Below the pieces are notes generated by a model. That model was not told where the DNA came from and ran no database searches. It saw nothing but the letters and a program-made list of their open reading frames with translations. The translations under genes were made by a program, and so were the position numbers. This document shows, piece by piece, positions 27,913 through 35,037 of a DNA stretch of 64,000 nucleotides. Position 1 is the first letter of the stretch; every line of letters starts with the position of its first letter. Location: assembly GCF_009689005.1 (NCBI RefSeq), contig NZ_AP021879.1, forward strand, positions 6,109,724 to 6,173,723, in the 5' to 3' direction. The stretch comes from Desulfosarcina ovata subsp. ovata (lineage in GTDB: Bacteria > Desulfobacterota > Desulfobacteria > Desulfobacterales > Desulfosarcinaceae).

Positions 27913-28830
27913 ATGCCCGTCGAGTTTTCACCCGAACATTGGCAAACGATTGAGCAGCGGGGCCGGGCCGCTTTTCTGGGGATGGCTATAGGTGACGCCC
28001 TGGGGGCCACGACCGAGTTCATGACGCCCATGGAGATCCGGTTCAAGTATGGCGTTCACAAGAAGATCGTCGGCGGGGGCTGGCTCTATCTGAAGGCCGG
28101 ACGGGTCACCGACGATACGGAAATGTCGGTCTGCATCGCCCGGGCCATTCGGGATGCCGGCGGCTGGGATCTGACCGCCATTGCCCAAAATTTTGTCGAC
28201 TGGATGAAAAGCCGCCCCGTGGACATCGGCGCCACCTGTGCCCGGGGCATCCGCGAGTTCATGCACACCGGATCTCTGGAAATGCCGCCCAACGAATGGG
28301 ATGCGGGCAACGGGGCGGTGATGCGCATGGTGCCGGTGGCACTGGCGAGCCTGGGTGACGAGAAGCGGTTGGCCGAATGGTCCGTGGCCCAGGCCCATCT
28401 CACCCACCACCATCCCATGTCCGATGCCGCCTGCATCACCGTCGGCCGCATGGTTCATCAGGCCATGCAGGGCGCATCCCTGGATCAGTTGCAGACCCTT
28501 GCCGACGAACTGGTCGGCCAATTCGCCAAATTTCGCTATCGCCCCTATCTGGGCGGCAGCTCGGCCTATGTGGTGGATACCATGCAGACCGTATTCCACT
28601 ACCTGTTCTCCACGGAAAGCTTTGCGGATTGTCTTATCGGCGTGGTCAATCAGGGGGGCGACGCCGACACCACCGGTGCCATTGCCGGTATGATTGCCGG
28701 CGCGTTTTATGGGCTCTCCAGCTTTCCCCGGCGGTGGGTCCGGCGCCTGGATCCGTTGGTGCGGGAGGAGGTCACTGAGCTGGCGGATCACCTCGTGAAC
28801 CATTCACCCCTGGCAAGCCGGTTGAAATAG
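27913..28830 (+). CDS. draG: ADP-ribosyl-[dinitrogen reductase] hydrolase (DraG)
   Basis: 305 residues from ATG 27913 (GAGG upstream). ADP-ribosylglycohydrolase signatures are intact: GMAIGDALGATTEF, RVTDDTEMSVCIARAI (binuclear Mn site) and a late GGDADTTGAIAG metal loop. It removes the ADP-ribose that DraT adds, restoring nitrogenase activity. It ends 27 bp from the convergent IclR gene. Both members look complete and functional. Confidence 0.92.
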   Translation: MPVEFSPEHWQTIEQRGRAAFLGMAIGDALGATTEFMTPMEIRFKYGVHKKIVGGGWLYLKAGRVTDDTEMSVCIARAIRDAGGWDLTAIAQNFVDWMKSRPVDIGATCARGIREFMHTGSLEMPPNEWDAGNGAVMRMVPVALASLGDEKRLAEWSVAQAHLTHHHPMSDAACITVGRMVHQAMQGASLDQLQTLADELVGQFAKFRYRPYLGGSSAYVVDTMQTVFHYLFSTESFADCLIGVVNQGGDADTTGAIAGMIAGAFYGLSSFPRRWVRRLDPLVREEVTELADHLVNHSPLASRLK

Positions 28831-28857
28831 CGGGCGTCGCGATATTCCGATTTCCCC

Positions 28858-29640
28858 CTATTTGGGATCGTACGGGTATCCCATATCCGCTGAGGTCTTC
28901 CGGGCGGCATCGACCACCAGTTCACCATACTTTTCTTTATCCTTGAGGTCAAAATTAAAGATGGGAGCTGAAATCCCGATGCATCCCACATGCTTTCCGG
29001 AAGAGTTAAAGATCGGGGCGGCAATCCTTCTGACCCCCTCCCTTAATTCCTGGTCCTCGAATCCAAAGCCGCATTTTTTTGCCTGGATAAGCTCGGTTTC
29101 GAGAATTTCAGGATCGGTAATCGTATATTTGGTGATGGCCGGCATGCCTATTTTTTTGATGACCTGACGCCTTTTCTCTTTGCTCATCAAGGAGAGATAA
29201 ACCTTGCCGACACTAACGGCATGAAGATATGGGATGGCACTGCCAACGCGAGAATAGAGCGACATGCTCTCGCTTCCACGAATCTGCTCCAACAGGATCA
29301 GCTGATCGCGGTCCAAGGTCGCCAGTTCAATTGTTTTTCGCGTTTGAATCGACAGCGCCTTCATGTGTTTCCAGGCGGAATTACGCAGATCGTATTTGTC
29401 ATGGAGGCGATGCCCCAAGTACAAAAATTTCAAACCGATCCGGTAGAGTCCTCTTTTCCCGGATTTATCAAGGAACCCTTTTGAACACAGGGTGTTGAGG
29501 ATTCGAATCAGCGACTGGCGGGGGATATCGACTTGTTCAATGATGTCGGAAAGCGACATCTCCCTGTCAGACGAGGAGATGCACTCAAGAACATCAACGG
29601 CACGTTCGATCGCCGGAACCGTATTTTTGGTCTCACTCAT
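28858..29640 (-). CDS. IclR-family transcriptional regulator
   Basis: 260 residues. Residues 8-70 form the winged helix-turn-helix (AIERAVDVLECISSSDREMS, VDIPRQSLIRILNTLCSKGF). Residues 80-255 are the IclR effector domain (HLHDKYDLRN-like start, IPYLHAVSVGKVYLS, GVRRIAAPIFNSSGKHVGCI). It likely controls the catabolic genes that follow to the right, and itself through the dyad just before its start codon. Confidence 0.9.
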   Translation of the reverse strand: MSETKNTVPAIERAVDVLECISSSDREMSLSDIIEQVDIPRQSLIRILNTLCSKGFLDKSGKRGLYRIGLKFLYLGHRLHDKYDLRNSAWKHMKALSIQTRKTIELATLDRDQLILLEQIRGSESMSLYSRVGSAIPYLHAVSVGKVYLSLMSKEKRRQVIKKIGMPAITKYTITDPEILETELIQAKKCGFGFEDQELREGVRRIAAPIFNSSGKHVGCIGISAPIFNFDLKDKEKYGELVVDAARKTSADMGYPYDPK

Positions 29641-29650
29641 ATTTAAAAAA

Positions 29651-29669
29651 ATCCGTTTAACAAACGGAT
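29651..29669. promoter_or_regulatory. Palindrome upstream of the IclR gene (candidate operator)
   Basis: Perfect dyad ATCCGTTT-AAC-AAACGGAT, 10 bp before the start codon of the IclR gene. IclR proteins bind short palindromes and often repress themselves, so an autoregulatory operator is a fair inference. Confidence 0.55.
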
Positions 29670-30127
29670 GCTCACATCGTTACCGCGTAAAGGATAACTA
29701 ATTAATAATTACAAAATGATGATCGCCGACGCTTTTTCGGATGGGGCCGAAAAATTGCAGCCCAACGATACGAGAGATCATTAAAATAATCAACCTCGAG
29801 GTCCACAGGGGAACCGCATTTTGATGTATTTTTTTGGTGGTGTGATCAGACACCCACCACCCCGATTCAATCACTGCCACATGTAAAAATCCAAGTGTCA
29901 ATTGAAGGATCCGGTGGGTTAGAAGCCATTATCCGGGATGTCCACGACTTCCCGCCCCTGGCGCAGACAACTGCCGATCCTGGCCTGGGTGTGGGGCAGG
30001 GTGGTGTCAACGAACCAGAAAACCGATGTCCGAACAATGGGCTTTTAAAATCAGTCATCCTTCTCTTTTTCCCGCTTTCATAATATCAACAAACCATGGT
30101 TCTCTGTTCGCCCAGGAATATTTACAA
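29670..30127. other. Degenerate non-coding stretch
   Basis: About 460 bp with no convincing gene. Part of the minus strand (about 29930-30035) still reads as a protein-like run (FWFVDTTLPHTQARIG and REVVDIPDN), suggesting a decayed gene downstream of the etfA remnant. It was not identified. Confidence 0.35.
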
Positions 30128-30300
30128 TTATCTGATCGCCGCGGTCAACCCGGGCAGGAATTCGAGGACGCCGGCCTGGATGCCCCATGTCGGCCACCTG
30201 GAAGATCGGGGCCTTGACGTTTTTGTTAATTGCCACGATGAACGGCGAGTCCTTGAAATCGGGAGCCCTCTGGCTCAACGGTCGACTGATCAGCTGACGT
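30128..30300 (-). pseudogene. etfA: Remnant of electron-transfer flavoprotein alpha subunit (3' end)
   Basis: The minus strand encodes KDSPFIVAINKNVKAPIFQV then ADMG, the FAD-binding C-terminal signature of EtfA (usually TIVAINKDPxAPIFxVADxGIVGD). After ADMG the match moves to the next frame, GIQAGVLEFLPGLTAAIR and a stop, consistent with a 1-nt insertion in a G-run. Upstream similarity fades within about 40 residues. No intact partner etfB is present. It is a decayed fragment left beside a still complete acyl-CoA dehydrogenase gene, whose enzyme class normally passes electrons to ETF. Confidence 0.75.
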
Positions 30301-30450
30301 CTTATGCTGGCATCGTGCCCAAAATCAAACAAACCGATGGCAGTCAAGGTCTTTCTATAACAAGTGGAGCAAGGCCAATATACTCAAGATGGCCTTTGCC
30401 TATGACCAACCTTTGGGATAATGTCGATATTGAGGCTCGCATGTGGTCGC

Positions 30451-32214
30451 TTAAAAGGGTTTTTCAAGTGTATTCTTTTTTTGTTTTTGCCTCAATTTGA
30501 GCCGCCGATATAAGGTGGAAACACTGATACCTAAATATTTAGCAGCGTCCTGCTTTCCAGTGGTGGAATTGCCGAATAGGCGCAAAGCTTCTTCGACCAT
30601 TAGCTCTTCAGTATCGATGGGTTCTATCGTGTCTTTTTCGGGGATTTTGTTGAGTGGGGATATATAGGGGGGAAGATCTTCTATGTCGGCAAATCCATTT
30701 GTTTTTAGATTGCAGACATACTCCGTAACATTTCTTAATTCGCGTACATTGCCAGGCCATTGATAATGGACAAGATAGCTCATTGCCCTTTTGCTGAAAC
30801 CGCGAAGGTTGCCGCCGAATTGTTGATTATGTTCTTTTAGATAGAAATCCAGTAGTAGAGGGATATCTGTTTTTCTTTCTCTCAAGGGTGGAACTTCGAT
30901 TTGAACAACGTTTAAACGGTAGTACAAATCTTCCATAAAATGCTTTTTTTTCACCATTTCAGGCAAATTCTTATTGGTTGCGCATATAACCCTCACGTCA
31001 ATTTTTATCGATGCTTCACCGCCAATCCTTTCGAGGATCGCATTGTCCAGGACTCGAAGTATTTTAGCCTGCCCAGTTAAGGAGAGGTTACCAATTTCAT
31101 CTAGAAAAATCGTTCCGCCGTTAGCTTTTTCAAACTTCCCTGCCCTTCCTCTTTTTCGGGCATCGGTAAAAGCCCCTTTTTCATATCCAAACAATTCGCT
31201 TTCAATAAGTGTTTCAGGAATTGCGCCGCAATTCAGGGCAACAAAAGGCCCCTTATATTTAGGACTATTGTAATGTATGAGTTGTGCAACAAGTTCTTTT
31301 CCGGTACCCGTTTCTCCATTGATGAGGATTCGCGAATTATTGGCCGCTACTTTGGCCATGAGTTCCTTCATTTTAATGATCGGATCGGATGTGCCTACAA
31401 ACCTTAGTGTATTCGGTCTATTGCCGAAAGTGAAGAAGGTTGAAGCTGGTTTGTTTTTTGCGTTATTTTTAAGCAGCAGGACATTGCCGACAGTAGAGCC
31501 ATTGTAATGGATTGGTGCTGCCTTTGCGAGAAACTTGGACCTGCAAATATTACCATTTTCATCTGATATTGTATAAGAATCAATAATTTTCAGTGCGTCA
31601 CCAAACAATTCGATATCCTTGCCTATGTATTCTTCTCGCTTGAACGCCATCGCTTCTTCTGCGAATTGGTTCGCATTAATGATATTATTTTTATGGTCCG
31701 TAATAATAATGCCTTTATCAATGGCGTTGACAATATTGTTCATTGCTTCTGAATTAACAAAATCATAAAAAAGGACATCATTCTTTAAGAATTTTCCGGC
31801 GATATAATTCCCAATATCATCAGACAGTTTTGATAAAAATAGGCTCTTTCGCAGCATCCTTTTATGCTGGTTCTTATCGTAGCCCAGAAGCCCAAAAAGA
31901 CCGACTATTTTATCCCGATATATAATAGGGCAGGAGATAACCGAGGTATAGGGACAGAATGATTTTATTTCACACTGCAGACATTGTTTCTCCTCCCTTG
32001 GCGTATGGATCAGAAAACCTTTGCCTGATTTTATGGTTAAATCCACATAAGAGTCTCGTGGTCGCTTTAAACCGATATTTTTTCTATACGGGCCGGTTCC
32101 GGCAACCGCTATCATGGCACGGTTAATCACCATCAGTTCTGCCCCAATAATCGGTTTCATAATATTGCATAACGATTGAATTGAATATTTATTTTGATCC
32201 AAGTAGTTATTCAT
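30451..32214 (-). CDS. Sigma-54-dependent activator (GAF/PAS-like, AAA+, Fis-type HTH)
   Basis: 587 residues; GGAG precedes the ATG. Residues 1-165 are a GAF-like sensor region with a Cys-rich patch (CLQCEIKSFCPYTSV). Residues 165-265 are PAS-like (AIDKGIIITDHKNNIINANQ). Residues 280-510 are the AAA+ domain: Walker A GETGTGKE, Walker B GGTIFLDEIGN, arginine-finger region FMEDLYYRLNVVQIEVPPLR. The C terminus is a Fis-type HTH (QDAAKYLGISVSTLYRRLKL). The GAFTGA loop that contacts sigma-54 reads GAFTDA, a G-to-D change. It is divergent from the acyl-CoA dehydrogenase, which has a sigma-54-like promoter. Confidence 0.9.
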   Translation of the reverse strand: MNNYLDQNKYSIQSLCNIMKPIIGAELMVINRAMIAVAGTGPYRKNIGLKRPRDSYVDLTIKSGKGFLIHTPREEKQCLQCEIKSFCPYTSVISCPIIYRDKIVGLFGLLGYDKNQHKRMLRKSLFLSKLSDDIGNYIAGKFLKNDVLFYDFVNSEAMNNIVNAIDKGIIITDHKNNIINANQFAEEAMAFKREEYIGKDIELFGDALKIIDSYTISDENGNICRSKFLAKAAPIHYNGSTVGNVLLLKNNAKNKPASTFFTFGNRPNTLRFVGTSDPIIKMKELMAKVAANNSRILINGETGTGKELVAQLIHYNSPKYKGPFVALNCGAIPETLIESELFGYEKGAFTDARKRGRAGKFEKANGGTIFLDEIGNLSLTGQAKILRVLDNAILERIGGEASIKIDVRVICATNKNLPEMVKKKHFMEDLYYRLNVVQIEVPPLRERKTDIPLLLDFYLKEHNQQFGGNLRGFSKRAMSYLVHYQWPGNVRELRNVTEYVCNLKTNGFADIEDLPPYISPLNKIPEKDTIEPIDTEELMVEEALRLFGNSTTGKQDAAKYLGISVSTLYRRLKLRQKQKKNTLEKPF

Positions 32215-32550
32215 TTTATCTTCTCCAATATATGCAGTCGCCTATTGAAGATAGCCATTTTGAATTGTGATTCTTAATTTCGTAAAATAGCACGGTCCAG
32301 ATAAGCTATCATTTATCATTATGACAATTGTTAATAAAGTGAAATTTGATAGATGAATGGTATTTTTATATTAAAATGCCATATTATATCAATAAAACCA
32401 GCTTGTTAAAATTCCATCAGCATCCTTGGGCACATACCTCCCTATCCTGGCATGCATAGTGCCTATTGCCAGATCATATGTAACAACCTTTCAGACTTAT
32501 CGCGTTTTAACAAACAACTCGCTACACAAACAAAGTAAAGGAGAGAAACA
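32215..32550. other. AT-rich divergent control region
   Basis: 335 bp between the divergent activator and acyl-CoA dehydrogenase genes, markedly AT-rich compared with the window. It holds the sigma-54-like promoter at 32449-32464 and a CTATCA/TGATAG pair (about 32310-32353) that could be an upstream activator site. Confidence 0.45.
32449..32464 (+). promoter_or_regulatory. Candidate sigma-54 (-24/-12) promoter
   Basis: TGGCATGCATAGTGCC keeps the invariant GG (32450-32451) and GC (32462-32463) exactly 10 nt apart, as sigma-54 promoters require. It lies about 87 bp before the acyl-CoA dehydrogenase start and next to a divergent sigma-54 activator gene. Confidence 0.6.
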
Positions 32551-33939
32551 ATGAGCAAAACAGTAGGCCTAGGGTATTACAAGATGCTTGATCCGAAGTA
32601 TAAATACGCAAAATGTTACTGCACTGATGAAGACATTGCCATGGCAGTATCGATCAGGGAATTTACCAATAAAGCATTGATGCCGGTTCGTCATGATTTT
32701 GAAGGTGGCTGGAATAAAGATGAAAAAGTGGCTCTACAAACACTGCACAAGTACTACAAAGAGTGTGTGAAACTGGGATTGACGGCTTCGAACCTCCCGG
32801 AAAAATTTGGCGGATTGGGATTATCGCCGGTTGTGAGGCAAATGATTAATATTGAACTTTCCAGAGCTGAGATAGGCCTGGCAACAATGGTAGGGAAGAT
32901 ACACTGGGTTGTCTCCTTTATGATGGCAGCAAAAAGAGACGATTTGCTTGAGGAATTCGCGCCTAGGATAGCTGGTGAAGACGCATGGACGGCATGCACG
33001 GCAATCAGCGAACATTCCGGCGGCGCCAGCATAGAAGATCCTGCCTTTGATTTTCGAACGATTCGCACACGAATGGAGATTCAGGGAGACGAAGTCGTCA
33101 TTAACGGGCGCAAGATATGGCCCGGCCCTGCGGGACCCAACGATCGATTCGAAAGTGAATATTTGAAAGGCCATATCGGCTATTGGACCATCGCACAGCG
33201 TGATCCCCGGAAAGGAGCAGAAGGTGTTGGAATTATATTTGTCCCACCGGATGCAAAGGGCTTCAGTTGTACGATGCCTTTTGAAAAAATGGGAATGACA
33301 TATTCAGATGAAAATGCGGAGTTAGTGTACGATAATGTCAGACTGCCCAAACGGTATGTCCTGGACCTCGATCAACCAAACCTGGGTGCAAAAATAATTG
33401 AAGGATACGTTATCGGTCTAGGCCGACTGGCTGGTGCGGCGAGATTGCTGGGTGTCGCTGAAGCCGTCTTTGAAATTGCTTTGGATTGGACTGGTGGTAG
33501 AGAAATTGCCGGCATTCCCGTCAGGGAACGTTCATACTTTGCATCTATCCTGGCAGAAATGGCTAGAAAAATCGAAGTTGTCAGGAATTATATTCTTTCT
33601 GTCACCTGGCAGGTAACCCAACCGAATACTTACGGTGAGCCATGGACACGAGAAATGATTGCTAAATTCTCAACAGCAAGGTCCTTTGCGGGAGATACAG
33701 CAGAATTTTGCACCCACCGTGCGATGGAGTTGATGGGGTCGTACGGATATGTATATGAAGGGCACATTGAAAAATACATGCGTGATTACAAAATCGTAAA
33801 GATGTGGCTGGGCGGTGCTCAACGGGATCGTCTTGATGTTGCCCAGGGTTTCTATGGACCTTTTAAATGGGGTGGAATGCAGCAGTGGATAGACGAAGGT
33901 GGATTAGTAACAGAAGGGTTTGGCAGCATTAAATATTGA
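32551..33939 (+). CDS. Acyl-CoA dehydrogenase family protein
   Basis: 462 residues; AAAGGAG precedes the ATG. It has the three-domain acyl-CoA dehydrogenase layout: helical N terminus, middle beta domain (ACTAISEHSGGAS, INGRKIWPGPAG, FVPPDAKGFSC, MGMTYSDENAELVYDNVRLP) and helical C-terminal domain (GRLAGAARLLGVAEAVFEIA, ELMGSYGYVYEGHIEKYMRD). FAD-dependent alpha,beta-desaturation of an acyl-CoA is expected; the substrate is unknown. The usual YEGTxEI ending is replaced by MWLGGAQRDRLDVA, so the active site may differ. Base composition is more AT-rich than most of the window. Confidence 0.88.
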   Translation: MSKTVGLGYYKMLDPKYKYAKCYCTDEDIAMAVSIREFTNKALMPVRHDFEGGWNKDEKVALQTLHKYYKECVKLGLTASNLPEKFGGLGLSPVVRQMINIELSRAEIGLATMVGKIHWVVSFMMAAKRDDLLEEFAPRIAGEDAWTACTAISEHSGGASIEDPAFDFRTIRTRMEIQGDEVVINGRKIWPGPAGPNDRFESEYLKGHIGYWTIAQRDPRKGAEGVGIIFVPPDAKGFSCTMPFEKMGMTYSDENAELVYDNVRLPKRYVLDLDQPNLGAKIIEGYVIGLGRLAGAARLLGVAEAVFEIALDWTGGREIAGIPVRERSYFASILAEMARKIEVVRNYILSVTWQVTQPNTYGEPWTREMIAKFSTARSFAGDTAEFCTHRAMELMGSYGYVYEGHIEKYMRDYKIVKMWLGGAQRDRLDVAQGFYGPFKWGGMQQWIDEGGLVTEGFGSIKY

Positions 33940-34063
33940 TCGGTTTTTGCCATGGCTACTTTTTTAAAGTACTTTTAGAGCAGCTGCACATGGTTATCCT
34001 GATTTCCGTTGATAGCCCAATGGATTATCCTATCAAAGCATTTACTGGAAGGGAGCTATTGCT

Positions 34064-34864
34064 ATGAAACTACAGCTTTTAGATTTTGGGACATTGACAG
34101 CGGATGAAGGTTGGGTCTTTGAAGCTTCCGGCGTAGCTACGAAAAGCAATCCTGATCCTAAATCAAAAAGACGCGCTTACCAGATGATTGGTGTTTTGAT
34201 TGAGCACCCTAAAAACGGACTGATTCTTTATGAAGTCGGTCCGGCTCCCAACCACACCGAACTCTGGCCCGAGCCGGTTAAAGAGGTTTTCGATATCACC
34301 CGATATGAAGAAGAAAACCGGTTGGACAAACAATTGGAAAAAGCCGGATACAAAGTGAACGATGTGTCAGCCATAATCATCGGCCATATGCATCTGGACC
34401 ATGCCGGTGGTTTGGAATTGTTCCGGGGCTTGGATGTTCCGGTTTATGCCCATGAAGATGAAATCAAGTATGCTTTCTATGCGATTGCGACTAAACAGGA
34501 CTTTGGCGCTTATATTCCCCATTACATAGATTCCACTTTTAATTGGCAGCCTGTCTATGGGAATGAAGTATAACTTTTTGAAGGCATCACGCTTTACAAA
34601 ACTCCCGGACATACTCCTGGCATGTTATCCATGAAAGCAAGACTAAATGAACTAGAGTCATTTCTATTTACTTCAGATACTATCTTTTTCAAGGAGAACT
34701 GGGTTAACGAGACGCCTCCGGGGTGGCTTATACGTGATATGTCAGGATGGTACAAGAGCCTTGTGAAGCTGAAAAATATAGCTGCTAAAGAAAATGCTAA
34801 CGTTGTATTCGGACACGATCCGGAAGTTTTCGCGCAATTTGCGGTAAAGGTTCACGGAGAATAG
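34064..34864 (+). pseudogene. MBL-fold (AHL-lactonase-like) hydrolase with in-frame TAA
   Basis: One continuous frame encodes a whole metallo-beta-lactamase protein of about 267 codons but is interrupted by a single TAA at 34571-34573, between GNEV and LFEGITLYKTPGHTPG. The first part (169 residues) holds HMHLDH in IIIGHMHLDHAGGLEL; the second has TPGHTPGMLS, a metal-binding Asp region (FTSDTIFF) and VVFGHDPEV. A single GAA-to-TAA change would explain the break. Everything else is well conserved, so the mutation looks recent, or the sequence has an error, or the stop is read through. Family members resemble AttM/AhlD lactonases; the substrate here is unknown. Confidence 0.8.
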
Positions 34865-34878
34865 CGAAAAAATAAAGA

Positions 34879-34905
34879 GGGGGAGGCTTGCGGCCTCCTC
34901 CTTTT
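34879..34905 (+). terminator. Rho-independent terminator
   Basis: A G-rich arm (34879-34887) pairs with GCCTCCTCC (34893-34901), one G-T pair, five-base loop, followed by TTTT. It closes the acyl-CoA dehydrogenase/hydrolase unit, 15 bp after the hydrolase stop. Confidence 0.8.
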
Positions 34906-35037
34906 ACTGGCACCGCAGACCGACCAAGGGATTATAGTATTATTCGGATGCATGCGCCTGTACAGAAGACCTAAAATGCCTTGAGCAGTTTAGACAGACG
35001 TCTAATCGCAACTCAAGATGATGTTCAGGAGGAAGTT

